DNA of 64,000 nucleotides, from the NCBI RefSeq assembly GCF_032854445.1, contig NC_088302.1:246001-310000 (forward strand). The letters run 5' to 3'. Position 1 is the stretch's first letter, and each line of letters opens with the position of its first letter. Below the pieces are notes generated by a model that did not search any database, had not been told where the DNA came from, and saw only the letters and a list, made by a program, of their open reading frames with translations. Below are positions 50,201 through 63,230 of this stretch, in pieces. The translations under genes were made by a program, and so were the position numbers. This stretch comes from Liolophura sinensis (Eukaryota; Mollusca; Polyplacophora; Chitonida; Chitonidae).

Positions 50201-52264
50201 TCCAGTGGATGAGAGACAAACACAATAAGACTGGTGACAAGCTTTCTGTCTACACTGTGGTATAACACACAACCCACCACCCATCCAGTGACTGAGAGAC
50301 AAACACAATGAGACTGGTGACAAGCTTTCCATCTACACTGTGGTATAACACACAACTCACCACCCATCCAGTGGATGGGAGACAAACACAATAAGACTGG
50401 TGACAAGCTTTCTGTCTACACTGTGGTATAACACACAACCCACCACCCATCCAGTGGATGGGAGACAAACACAATGAGACTGGTGACAAGCTTTCTGTCT
50501 ACACTGTGGTATAACACACAACCCACCACCCATCCAGTGGATGGGAGACAAACACAATGAGACTGGTGACAATCTTTCTGTCTACACTGTGGTATAACAC
50601 ACAACCCACCACCCATCCGGTGACTGAGAGACAAACACAATGAGACTGGTGACAATCTTTCCATCTACACTGTGGTATAACACACAACCCACCACCCATC
50701 CAGTGACTGAGAGACAAACACAATGACACAAGTGACAATCTTTCTGTCTACACTGTGGTGTAACACACAACCCACCACACATGCAGTTGATGAGAGGCAA
50801 ACACAATGAGACTGGTGACAATCTTTCTGTCTACACTGTGGTATAACACACAACCCACCACCCATCCAGTGCATGGGAGACAAACACAATGAGACTGGTG
50901 ACAATCTTTCTGTCTACACTGTGGTATAACACACAACCCACCACCCATCCGGTGACTGAGAGACAAACACAATGAGACTGGTGACAATCTTTCCATCTAC
51001 ACTGTGGTATAACACACAACCCACCACCCATCCAGTGGATGGGAGACAAACAAAATGAGACTGGTGACAATCTTTCCATCTACACCGTGGTATAATACAC
51101 AACCCACCACCCATCCAGTGGATGAGAGGCAAACACAATGAGACTGGTGACAATCTTTCTGTCTACACTGTGGTATAACACACAACCCACCACCCATCCA
51201 GTGGATGGGAGACAAACACAATGAGACTGGTGACTATCTTTCTGTCTACACTGTGGTATAACACACAACCCACCACCCATCCAGTGGATGGGAGACAAAC
51301 ACAATGAGACTGGTGACAATCTTTCTGTCTACACTGTAGTATAGCACACAACCCACCACACATCCAGTTGATGAGAGGCAAACACAATGAGACTGGTGAC
51401 AATCTTTCTGTCTACACTGTGGTATAACACACAACCCACCACCCATCCAGTGGATGGGAGACAAACACAATGAGACTGGTGACAATCTTTCTGTCTACAC
51501 TGTGGTATAACACACAACCCACCACCCATCCGGTGACTGAGAGACAAACACAATGAGACAAGTGACAATCTTTCCATCTACACTGTGGTATAACACACAA
51601 CCCACCACCCATCCAGTGACTGAGAGACAAACACAATGAGACAAGTGACAATCTTTCTGTCTACACTGTGGTATAACACACAACCCACCACACATCCAGT
51701 TGATGAGAGGCAAAACACAATGAGACTGGTGACATTCTTTCTGTCTACACTGTGGTATAACACACAACCCACCACCCATCCAGTGGATGGGAGACAAACA
51801 CAATGAGACTGGTGACAATCTTTCTGTCTACACTGTGGTATAACACACAACCCACCACCCATCCGGTGACTGAGAGACAAACACAATGAGACTGGTGACA
51901 ATCTTTCCATCTACACTGTGGTATAACACACAACCCACCACACATCCAGTGGATGAGAGACAAACACAATGAGACCAGTGACAAGCTTTATGTCTACACT
52001 GTGGTATAACACACAACCCACCACCCATCCAGTGGATGGGAGACAAACACAATGAGACTGGTGACAATCATTCTGTCTACACTGTGGTATAACACACAAC
52101 CCACCACCCATCCGGTGACTGAGAGACAAACACAATGAGACTGGTGACAATCTTTCCATCTACACTGTGGTATAACACACAACCCACCACACATCCAGTG
52201 GATGAGAGACAAACACAATGAGACAAGTGACAAGCTTTCTGTCTACACTGTGGTATAACACATT
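47225..52264. repeat. Minisatellite, 83-bp unit, ~60 copies (largest array)
   Basis: Units contain tctacactgtggtataacac, acaacccaccacccatccag, tggatgggagacaaacacaa and tgagactggtgacaa. Most junctions keep an exact 83-bp period for 5 kb. Subtypes include ccatctacac versus ctgtctacac and gtgactgagag versus gtggatgggag. A shared internal deletion (tctacacataaccc, at about 48277 and 49264) and a 4-bp insertion (cacccacccatcc, near 48790 and 49860) mark duplicated blocks. Minus-strand ORFs of 79 aa tile the array at 83-bp steps and are not genes. Confidence 0.97.
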
Positions 52265-52389
52265 TAGAAAATATACCTATTCTTAAAAAAGTTACAAAAA
52301 AGAAATACTTAACAGAAACATGTTAAACCTTAAAATGCAGATGAATAAATAATGCATAGGTGTCTCTCCATGTATTTACAATCAGATTT

Positions 52390-52512
52390 GTTCGCTGGGA
52401 AATGAGAATCTACAGTTGTTACCAGGGAAATGAGAATCTACAGTTGTTATTAGGGAAATGAGAATCTACAGTTGTTACCATGGAAATGAGAACCTACAGT
52501 TGTTACCAGGGC
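52390..52512. repeat. Minisatellite, 28-bp unit, ~4.3 copies
   Basis: gggaaatgagaatctacagt + tgttacca. The four copies differ by only a few bases. Confidence 0.95.
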
Positions 52513-55500
52513 ATTTCAAAACGGCATTTTTGCCTTTTATGAAGAAAAAAGAGCGTCAATACCAGCATGGCACTAAAATGTCAATCATGAAAATATCAGT
52601 ACATGAATTGTGAACTATTTGGCTTGAGTGTTTAAACCACAAGTCATTTTTCTGACACGTTTTTCGTACCTTTAGTAACAATTAGTTCGTTTTTTTTTTG
52701 TTCATATAATTATTGAACCAGTGAGGTTCAATGACGTCACTAGCCCGTGTCCTTTACCCTTCGTTCACCACCAAGGTTTTCCCACTGATAATTGTATGGA
52801 ATGGCATTAACATGTTTTCCTGGGCTATCAGCGGTAAGTTAGCATGAAGGAATCTGACACCCTCATGGCTGCGTGGGATTTATTCTGAATGTTTATAGAT
52901 ATGCTTATTTATATGTAGGCTTACCTCTCCAACCAAGCTTAGTTCAATTCTATCCTAGCTAAGCTCGCGTGGCCTGGCTTTGCTTGTTGACATAAAGGCT
53001 GCGGTTTACATGTGAAAATGCGGGGGAAAGCCATGGAGTCTCAGACTAAAAGGCTTGGCTTGGTGAGCGGACAACATTCGGATGTGTACCCTTTAAGAGT
53101 GCCGTCCACAAGTACTCCCAGCAGCACCACAATGTCAGGTTCAGTGGAGCACCAGGTTAGGGCTGTGACTATAGACACACCGTACTAACCGTCACTGCAA
53201 GCCGCACCGAGGCTATGTTTGCGTTTTCCTGATTGTGTATACAACTCACACCCCACGCGCAGTTTTTTAACCCGACACGTCTTGAGGGACGAGGGATTAT
53301 GGAGAAGCAAAAGTGACCCACAAATCCATGTAATTGATGTTCCACCACCCTGGTAGACGGAACGCGTGGGGAGGGGAGGGAGGGGGGTTGTAAGTCTCAG
53401 ATGAGAAAGAGAAAAAAACATATATCGAAACTGACCTGGCTGCTTCAAAAAGAAGATTGGTAAGCTACATAGCCTATATTAAAGTCAACACTCAACAGAG
53501 ACTTGTGGTAAAAAGTAGAAGCGGTTTATTTGAGGTGGGAAGGGGTTATTTAATAAAAGAACCCCCCTAAATTAAGGTATTTCTTTTTAAAATAACGTAA
53601 TATGCCCACTTACCGTAAATTCTCCATGTTCAGCCCTGAAGTGAATAGCCGCCTGAAATGTTATTCTTTTGCACGTTAACAAGGCTGAGTACTGCAGTGA
53701 TTGTAAGCAGTGAATACTCGTCACAACATCATTCCGTAATCTCCAATCACAATCTCGCCTTGTTTCATTTCATGGAATTCTAATGCACACTGCCGACACT
53801 TGTCCAAATCACTTCAATGGCAGTAAAATCTAATAAAGCTGGAAAGTCGTCGTCATTTCGTTTTTCTGACTGATCAGTGATCAGTCATTTGTACATGGAA
53901 GGGTCTATGTGTTTTTCTGTGAGGCACGTGGCTCCACGACTCTAGTGATAAACTGTTGTAAGGGTGTAATTCAGCCGGCCATGGTATGCCGGGGATAGTC
54001 CCTCAGATTTTACCCTTACACCGCTACACGCGACAGCCCGCCGGAGAGACTCGGAAAACACTACCTTACTTCAGACACTTCACCACTTGCCCTCTTTCCC
54101 CGCCCAGCTCGTTTCACCCCAAGGGCAGGTTCGCTAACGAACAACAACTCTCGTGACCCTTCGTCCATAGAGCCTTACTCAATAAAATCACTGTTTCCTT
54201 GCCGCGCCGATCACATCGGTCTAGAGTGTACTGTGAACACCGTATGGTCCTCGGCCACCAGGTCGCCGAAACGAACGTTCACGGTTTAAATATATTACGG
54301 TGAGATTAGAAACTCCGTCTCAGTTGTTTATGTTACATATATTTCTTCTGTGATCTGTAAAAAAACAAAGCAGCAAAGGAAGACTTAACTTCCCTCAGAT
54401 TACGCAAATTCAGTATGCAGCGACATTTCCTGCACTTATTGAGAGCAAACTTTAAAGCTGACAAAGTGCTATAGATTAAATTGGTCTTTATCTAAGACAA
54501 ACACCTCGATGTGACATGCGCAGTAGATTGGTGAAAGACGTGGCTTGTAGACCCAGTATAGCAGGGTTTATAATAGACAGCATATAGAACGCACATGAAA
54601 GGGTAACATCAAAGCTGCTACCTCAACCATTTGGGGGATTAAATTATAAGCTATGTTTAACAATCAGGCACCACTAAAGGGGATATCAGCTACATGTCTC
54701 CGCTTATTTTAGAACAACTCGCTCCTGATGCAGGTCTAAAAAAAAACACAAAACCTGTTTTGCCCTAGTTGCAAAAATTAATATCATTTTGAACGTGTTT
54801 CCTTTTCATGCTTGAAAACACTTATCGTCATTCATAAGAGGATTTAGAAAACAACAGAAGCAGGGGCGACATGTCGAGTGTAATTTAAACCACTGTACGT
54901 GACAAAGACGTCTCGGCTTTTTTACCTCTCAGATGTAATGAGTTGTCCTGAACTTCTCAACCGGGCACGAGGTCATAGATGACATCATTGACACAAACTA
55001 ATATAAACACACACAAAAGCTCTCTGTTTTATGTCTTGTAATGAATTGAATGCTCGCAGTGTCCTGATGTCATTTTATTGCGATAAATGAAATATCCGTC
55101 AACGGATGAAACATCGGCGATGCACCTTCTGTCAAAGGTGGTTAATGAGAATGCAGCTGGCGTTTTGCTTCATCTTTGTTTTGATTCAAAAATGGATTTG
55201 AACTGAACTTGATTCAAACATGGGCTGAACTGGATCTGAACAGTGAAATATCATTTGTCATTTTTATCCATTGACCTGCGTGCAGAGATGAAAATACATG
55301 TCTATCTTTTGTTTTCATCCTTCGTTCATTTTTCGAATAATTTTTTTTACCGTAATAGATGTTATCTCAGTTCAAACTTATTTAGCTTTCATGTTAATTC
55401 TTATCATTTGAGGAGATGCCTAATGACCTATAAATACAAGGTCTGGAAATAAGTGAAAAGGAAGTGCTGGTACTGGAAGGATTAGCATTTCTCCGTTTGA

Positions 55501-56234
55501 CAAACTGATTGTAATGTTATGCTGCAAGTAGCATGCCGTGATTTGCCAGATAAGCAAGTACACCTGTCCTTCTTCCACTAGCAGGCACAGCGTTTTTAGC
55601 TATTTAATTTAAATGAATTGTATGCATTATTTCTGCACATTTATAGTTGGTAACTGGCCAGTTTTAAATTAGTTCTTTGTGATCAGACCGTTATAGTTAT
55701 TTTAGTTAGTTCGACCAAGTCTTCTGTGGCCAGTTTGACCAAAATATGTTTCGTCGAACTGAACGCATACTAAACTTGCTGGATTCGACAGAAAGATCAT
55801 TGTCAAGAAAGCGACCAGTATTTTGGGGTAGGTCACGTCTTTGGGGGGTTATTTCCTACGCGAAAACAGATAATTTTTTTTTCTCTTTTTGTTTTTTTGT
55901 TTTTCTTTTTTGTCCTTGAAACACTGATTGACAACAGGTTGTTGGACTAAGAATAGAAAAAAAGACGCTATATGCTAGAAAATAGGAGAACAATACAGTT
56001 ACATCTATGAACAGTTACTTTGCGGAGTGGGTGTAGTTGTTATATACATGTACTACGACCTGCTTCACCGTCGTGTACATATCAAATAATGTGGGTCAAA
56101 TCAAATAATGCTGAACATGTAGCAGCAATAGGCGACAGCTTATACATCGAATGTACGTGCTTATCCTCATGTTTTTCAAGAAAGTACGAATGCTGGTAAA
56201 AATGTGCCTGTTCAAGGCTTGTTTAGGGTGTCGT
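52513..56234. other. Longest unassigned non-array stretch (~3.7 kb)
   Basis: No tandem array, SINE or recognisable protein is seen. ORFs (minus 53185-53448, 87 aa; plus 55243-55452, 69 aa) lack domains. Poly-T-rich DNA lies at about 55869-55915. Exons of an unseen gene cannot be excluded. Confidence 0.5.
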
Positions 56235-56471
56235 CTTATACCCATTTACGGGAGGGGTCATTGTATAGCTAATTACGGGAGAGGTCATAGTATAGTCAAT
56301 TACGAGAGAGCTCATGGTATAGCCAATTACAGGAGAGGCCAGGGTATACCCAATTACGGGAGAGGTCATGGTATACCCAGTTACGTGAGAGGTCATGGTA
56401 GACACCAATACGGTAGGGGTCATGGTATACCCAGTTATTGGAGGGGTAATGGTATACCCAGTTATTGGGGG

Positions 56472-56736
56472 GGGGGACCGCCGTGGCTCACATGGTTAGC
56501 GCGCTAGCGCAGCGTAATGACCCAGGAGTCTCTCACCAATGCGGTCGTGGATGAGCTCAAGTCCAGCTCATGCTGGCTTCCTCTCCAGCCATACCTTGAA
56601 AGTTCTGACAGCAACCTGCGGATGGTCGTGGGTTTTCCTGGACTCTGCCCGGTTTTCTCCCACCATTATGCTGGCCGCCGTCGCATAAGTGAAATATTCT
56701 TGAGTACGGCGTAAAACACCAATCAAATAAATAAAT
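56472..56736 (+). mobile_element. SINE family 1, full-length
   Basis: The tRNA-like head has an A-box region (tggctcacatggttagc, from ~56484) and a B-box region (gagctcaagtcc, 56553-56564). The body follows (gcaacctgcggatggtcgtg, attcttgagtacggcgtaaa), then the tail aatcaaataaataaat. Flanks are minisatellite units (atacccagttattgg left, atacacagtaacgg right). They could be a diverged target duplication or merely array units. Confidence 0.93.
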
Positions 56737-56798
56737 ACACAGTAACGGAGAGGTCATGGTATATCCAGTTATCGGAGGGTGTCATGGTATACCCAGTC

Positions 56799-56890
56799 CT
56801 CTCCGACCGTACATGGGAAGGTTTGTCGGCAACCTGTGGATGGTCTTGGGATTCCCCCGGGGTCTCTCCCGTTCCTTCCCACCATAATGG
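56799..56890 (+). mobile_element. SINE family 1, internal fragment
   Basis: Only the central body is present (cctctccgaccgtacatggg to cttcccaccataatgg). Neither head nor tail remains, and minisatellite units resume on both sides. This is not a simple retrotransposition product. It suggests deletion or recombination within the array. Confidence 0.85.
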
Positions 56891-58283
56891 GGTCATCGTA
56901 TACTCAGTTATGGGAGGGTGTCATGGTATACCCAGTTATGGGAGAGGGTCATGGTATACCCAGATGTGGGAGGGGTTATGGTATACCCAATTACTGGAGA
57001 GATAAGGGTATATCCAGTTAAGGGCAGGTTCATGGATGAACTCAATTATGACAAAGGTGATGCTATACCCAATTACGGGAGAGGTCATGGTATACCCAGT
57101 TATGGGAGGGGCCATGGCCTATTTAGTTATGAGGAAGGTCATGGTATACACCAATACCGGAGAGGTTATGGTATACACAATTACGGAAGAGAGGTCATGG
57201 TATACCCATTTATTGGAGGGGTCATAATATACCCATTTGCGGGAGGGATGAGGGTGTACCCAGTTATCGGAAGGGTCATGGTATACCCAGTTATGGGAAG
57301 GGTCAAGGTATACCCAGTTATGGGAAGGGTTATGGTATAATCAATTACTGGAGAGATCACGGTATATCCAGTTAAGGGCAGGGTCATGGATGAACTCACT
57401 TGTGGGAAGGGTGATGGTATACCCAGTTACGGGAAAGGTCATGGTATACCCAGTTACGAGAGAGGTCATAGATACGGGAGAGGCCATGGTATACCCAGTT
57501 ATGGGAAGAGTCATGATATACCCAGATGTGGTAGAGATCATGGTATACCCATTTACGAGAGAGCTCATGGTATATCCATTTATGGGAGGGGTTATGGTAT
57601 ACCCAATTACAGGAAGGGTCATTGTAGACCCAGTTATGGAAGGGCCATGGTATACGCCAATACCGGAGAGGTTACGTTATATTATGGGAGATGTCATCGT
57701 ATACCCTTTTAAATGGAGGGGTTATGGTACACTCAATTACGGGAGGGATCATGGGAGAGGGTCATGGTATACGAAAATTATGGAGGGTGTCCTATTATAC
57801 GCCGGTATGAGAAGGTGTCATGGTATACGCCAGTATGTGAGGGTGTTATGCTATATGCCAATACGGGAGGATGTCATGGTATAGGCCAGTAGAGGGGGGT
57901 GGCCTGGTGTACCCAAATAAGAAAGGGTGTCCTGGTATACGCCAATATGACAGAGCGTCATGGCAAACGCCAGTATGTCAGGGTGTCATGGTATATGCCA
58001 ATACGGGAGGATGTCGTGGTGTACCCAATTACGGGAAGGTGTCATGGTATACTATGTTGATCTGTTGGACATAGAGTGACAAATGATCTGTTCATACTGC
58101 GATTGGACGTCTGACAATTGTGCGTGTTTCACAATTTTGTGCGAAATAACCTACGAAATACCGAGCAGAATTTAATAACATCTCGTTTCAGACTAAAGCC
58201 CATGAAGAGCGAGGCGTGTTCTCGGTGTTTATTTGATAATTACCGCAGCGTTCACTTTATGAGACAAATCTTCTATTTATTCA

Positions 58284-58347
58284 CCTCAATGAATGATTAT
58301 GGCTTAACGCCACATCGGCAATATCTCCGCCATATCGTGGCGATATT
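58284..58347 (-). mobile_element. SINE 3'-tail-like fragment
   Basis: aatgaatgattatggcttaa, cgccacatcggcaatatc and catatcgtggcgata resemble, on the minus strand, the 3' end of tRNA-SINEs that close with a gcggcgtaaaac-like box and a short (attc)n run. It is short and recalled from memory of molluscan repeats, so it is tentative. Confidence 0.45.
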
Positions 58348-58704
58348 CACTTGAAGTGCTCTCAGTTCAGACCTTCAGGGATTAAGGAGTCAGGCAACGG
58401 GTGGGCGTCTTTCGATTTTTGATTTGCCTTTACCTTAGGCGGTATAATACCGGATTCCTGTAGCCTGGCCATCTCTTATGTACATCGTCAGTTTGACATA
58501 AAATACCAAGTACAGTCTAAACAAAAGCTGAACTTTTCATCCCCAGCTTTTCTTACATTACAATTTGGTTTGAAAGAACTGAACGCACTGATTATTGATT
58601 TGCTTCTTAGATAAAGTACCGGTATATACCTTTGGCTCCAGTCAAACACCAAAGCATATTTAACTGTCAAGCTAACACGTACACAGACATACTGTTGAGT
58701 CCAT

Positions 58705-59021
58705 ATCAGTATGACATCGTGAAGTCGTGAGACCCGGGATCAAACCCGGTTCGAGTCATATGGTACTTGTTGCTACATCCTTGGTGTCCAACACTGAGAA
58801 GTTAGAGAAAGGAAACATTACTGGTTGGCCTGGTGTCAGTATAATGTGACTTAGTTAGGTGTCATGTCTGGTGTCTTCGGCATGCTACTTCATTGGCGGC
58901 AGCGCTCTAATGACATGGATTCGCCGTAACACAAGAAAACGCGGTGTATGCACACACGTAATGACTCCTCGTCGTCAGATTGTTAAGTACGATGTAAAAG
59001 CCCAAGCATTCATTCATTCAT
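58705..59021 (+). mobile_element. SINE family 2, tRNA-related with (attc)n tail
   Basis: A B-box-like sequence (ggttcgagtc, ~58748-58757) lies near the 5' side. The body contains ggtgtcagtataatgtgac and gtgtcatgtctggtgtcttc. The 3' end is tgttaagtacgatgtaaaag, then cccaag and cattcattcattcat. The tail and body differ from family 1. An A box is not clear, so the 5' boundary is uncertain. Confidence 0.7.
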
Positions 59022-59464
59022 ACTACATATGACAAATCCTGTGTTCGGATAATAACTGATACCATAGAACAAAAGAATTCTAGGAATTTTAATGCGCAAA
59101 TAGTTCAAGAAAGTTTTAATTAGAACCTACCAGTACTACCAAATGTATTCATACAGCTACAAATACCTAGGGAACAGGCCTTACGGCGAAGTATAGCAAG
59201 GTAAATATCAGACATACAGTGCTCGATTGTTTGTCTCTTCACATGTTTGGTGTTACTTACACATGTATATCTTTCAAACAGCCCAGACGTGAGGAATTTT
59301 CTACATGGCTGGAATGTAGCCGTCACATGGACTAATATTGTCTTCATTTCTTCATCACTAAATGTACAAGTCGGATGAGTCACGTGCATTTCAAGGCTTT
59401 GCCTTTAAATATATAAATATTTTGGAATTTGTCGCAAAAGTCATCGCACTGTGTCTACTGAAAG

Positions 59465-60500
59465 AAAGATGTGATAAACACAGGTAACGCGCCTGTAGAT
59501 GTGATCAACATAAACGACGAACACAACCTAATGCGATTAACATAAACAACGTACACAGTCCATTGTGAAAAACAACGTTCACAGCCTAACATGATAAACA
59601 ACGTACACAGCCTAATGTGATAACCTAGGTACGCAGTCTAATGTGATAAACAACGTACACAGCCTAACGTGATAAACAACATACACAGTCTAATGTGATA
59701 TACAACGTACAGAGTTTATTGTGATAAACTGCGTACATAGTTTAATGTGATAAAGAACGTACACAGTCTAATGTGATAAACAACGTACACGGCTAATGTG
59801 ATAAACACAGTACACGGTTAATGTGATAAACAACGTACACAGTCCAATGTGATAAACAACGTACACAGTCTAATGTGATAAACAGCGTACTCAGTCTAAT
59901 GTGATAAACAACGTACAGAGTTTAATGTGATAAACAACATACACGGCTAATGTGATAAACAACGAACACAGTCTAATGTGATAAACAACCTACACAGTCT
60001 AATGTGATAAACAACGTACACAGCCTAATGTGATAAACTAGGTACGCAGTCTAATGTGATAAACAACGTACACATCCTAACGTGATAAACAACATACACA
60101 GTCTAATGTGATAAACAACGTACACAGTCTAATGTGATAAACAACGTACACAGTCTAATGTGATAAACAAAGTACACGGTTAATGTGATAAACAACGTAC
60201 ACAGTCTAATGTGATAAACAACGTACACAGTCTAATGTGATAAACAACGTACAGAGTTTAATGTGATAAACAATGTACACGGTTAATGTGATAAACAACA
60301 TACACGGCTAATGTGATAAACAACGTACACGTCTAGTGTGATAAATAACGTACACAGCCTAATGTGATAAACTATGTACGCATTCTGATGTGATAAAGAG
60401 CGCTCACAGTCTAATGTGATAAAACAACGGACACAGTTCAATGTGATTTATAACGTACGTCTCTAGTGTGATAAACAACGTACACAGCCTAATGTGTTCA
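59465..60500. repeat. Minisatellite, 26-bp unit, ~39 copies
   Basis: caacgtacacagtctaatgt + gataaa. Several units are shortened to cacggctaatgt, and subtypes are interspersed. Confidence 0.95.
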
Positions 60501-61394
60501 TTCAACAACAGTTCATTTATACGAAGGCGGACCTTCCAACGTAGGAATGTGAAAATATACATTCAGTTCAAGTCCTCTAAAATAGGTATTCGGCTACTTA
60601 GACAACATTGGCCACGTGCTCTCCAAAATGTAAAACTCTGTGACACCCCGACGCCCATCCCCTCCCGCCACCATGAAATAAGGTCGCAGACTCACTATAA
60701 CAGGCAGTTATATTTTTACATACTCCTTTTGATGTATATCGATTGGCGCAAACCATGAACCAGTCGACGACAAGTGGCTTCAGTGCAGTTAAAGCAGTGA
60801 CATAAAACTCAGGGGACATCTGTTGGACAGTCGCGTCGTTCACAGCGGAAAAACATTTAATCTGTCATCAATCAGGAACAATGCGAAATAGTCTCCACTT
60901 CAAAAAAATATGTGTTCTAGCACAATTGCTCAAATTCTCCGCTGAATTAAAAAGTCATGGCAAAATTAGAGCTCTTCATGAAAGACAGATACCAATGAAA
61001 CTGTGTCAGAGCCGTGGGAAATACTATCGTTGCATCCTATGTTATGGATCTGATGCATTTTTATCGTAACAACTCCCAACTCGTAAATGGTGTGGTCACG
61101 GGACCGAAAACAAGTTCCACCGGCACAGGTTTTGTCCATCTCTAACCGCTACTATGTTTCGGTTGATTTCACGGAGATATCCAGGCTTACCTCTTTCATC
61201 CGTCTGCCGTCGTACGTTTTAAAATGACACAACAAACACGTCATACCAAACGAAAGAAAATAAATAAGTGTCAATAATGTTGCACACGTTGTTTAAGACC
61301 AAAGTCACATGCTTAGATTCGAAAAGCATCTTAGTTGTTATATCTGGTTGACCGTTCATTTTTCCACAGCCATTATAGATTGTAACTCAACAAC
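60501..61394. other. Unassigned spacer
   Basis: ORFs at 60468-60758 (plus, beginning in the array), 60598-60843 (minus) and 60881-61069 (plus) are unrecognised. Confidence 0.45.
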
Positions 61395-63230
61395 ATTTAT
61401 CAAAGACCACACCGAACATAAACACAAAAGGCAACACAGAAAAAAAACAAATAAAAATCACACACAACACCAACACTAAAGAGCACACACAACATAAACA
61501 CCAAAGACCACAAACAATATCCACACTAAAGACCACACACAACATAAATATTAAAGACAACAGAGAACATAAACACTGAAGATCATATACAACATAAACA
61601 GTAATGACCACACCTAAAGTAAACACTGAAAACCATACATAAGATAAACACAAAGGAGCACACATCATAAACATTGAAGATTACACAACATAAACACGGA
61701 AGAGCACACAACATAAACACTGAAGACCACACACAATATAAACATTAAAGGCAACAGAGAACATAAACACTGAAGATCACATACAACATAAACAGTAAAG
61801 ACCACACCGAACATAAACACTGAAGATCACACACAACATAAACACGGAAGAGCACACACGCCATAAACACAGAAGACCACACAACATAAACACTGAGGAG
61901 CACACAAAATAAACACTGAAGACCACACACAACATAAACACTAAAGAGCACACACCATAAACACTGAAGACCACACACAACATAAACACTGAAGACCACA
62001 CACAACATTAACACAGAAGACCACACACAACATAAACACTGAAGACCACACACAACATAAACACTGAAGACCACACACACCATAAACACAGAAGACCACA
62101 CACAACATAAACACTGAAGACCACACACAACATAAACACTGAAGACCACACAACATAAACACTGAGGAGCACACAACATAAACACTGAAGACCACACACA
62201 ACATAAACACTGAAGGCCACACACAACATAAACACTGAAGACCACACACAACATAAACACAGAAGACCACACACAACATAAACACAGAAGACCACACACA
62301 ACATAAACACTGAAGACCACACACAATATAAACACTGAAGACCACACACAACATAAACACTGAAGACCACACACAACATAAACACTGAAGACCACACACA
62401 ACATAAACACTGAAGACCACACACAACATAAACACTGAAGATCACACACAACATAAACACTGAAGAGCACACACAACATAAACACAGAAGACCACACACA
62501 GCATAAACACTGAAGACCACACACGCCATAAAAACTGAAGACCACACAACATAAACACTGAAGACCACACACACCATAAACACAGAAGACCACACACAAC
62601 ATAAACACTGAAGACCACACACAACATAAACACTGAAGACCACACAACATAAACACTGAGGAGCACACAACATAAACACTGAAGACCACACACAACATAA
62701 ACACTGAAGGCCACACACAACATAAACACTGAAGACCACACACAACATAAACACAGAAGACCACACACAACATAAACACAGAAGACCACACACAACATAA
62801 ACACAGAAGACCACACACAATATAAACACTGAAGACCACACACAACATAAACACTGAAGACCACACACAACATAAACACTGAAGACCACACACAACATAA
62901 ACACTGAAGACCACACACAACATAAACACTGAAGATCACACACAACATAAACACTGAAGAGCACACACAACATAAACACAGAAGACCACACACAGCATAA
63001 ACACTGAAGACCACACACGCCATAAAAACTGAAGACCACACAACATAAACACTGAAGACCACACACAACATAAACACAGAAGACCACACACAACATAAAC
63101 ACTGAAGACCACGCAACATAAACACTGAGGAGCACACAACATAAACACTAAAGAGCATACACCATAAACACCGAAGAATACACAAAATAAACACTGAAGA
63201 TCACGCACAACATCAACATTAATAACCACA
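61395..63230. repeat. Minisatellite, 25-bp unit, ~72 copies, with nested block duplications
   Basis: cataaacactgaagaccaca + cacaa. The plus strand is almost free of T and G outside a few positions. A landmark (gaagaccacacaacataaac followed by actgaggagc) recurs at 61872, 62141, 62635 and (variant acgcaac) 63104. The interval after 62141 is copied nearly unit-for-unit after 62635. ORFs of 164-394 aa on minus are open in several frames (cysteine/valine-rich repeats) and are not credible genes. Confidence 0.96.

Larger units (their letters stand above)
56235..58050. repeat. Minisatellite, 27-bp unit, ~55 copies, interrupted by SINE sequence
   Basis: gaggtcatggtatacccagt + tacggga units. Most contain the perfect palindrome ggtatacc. 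The right end (57730-58050) is a longer ~28-30-bp subtype with ggtatacgcca. The 27-bp period produces ORFs up to 164 aa on both strands. A full SINE and a SINE fragment lie inside. Confidence 0.95.
58051..59464. other. Spacer containing two SINE-related segments
   Basis: Besides the segments at 58284-58347 and 58705-59021, the short ORFs (plus 58118-58354; minus 58488-58670; minus 59120-59389) are unrecognised. Confidence 0.5.

Noticed and set aside
47186-52233. Series of ~79-aa minus ORFs as a tandem gene family
   Set aside because: They recur every 83 bp, overlap each other, and are direct translations of the 83-bp unit, which has one stop per cycle.
56440-56750. Clear target-site duplication around the SINE at 56472
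   Set aside because: The flanks resemble each other only as far as minisatellite units do, so a duplication cannot be separated from the array.
58740-58760. tRNA gene suggested by cccggttcgagtc
   Set aside because: There is no clover-leaf or clear A box. The B-box-like motif is followed by a SINE body and an (attc)n tail.
61745-63135. Cysteine/valine-rich minus ORFs of 375-394 aa as membrane proteins
   Set aside because: The 25-bp period rotates all frames, and several minus frames give the same peptide type. This is the reverse complement of an A+C-rich array.
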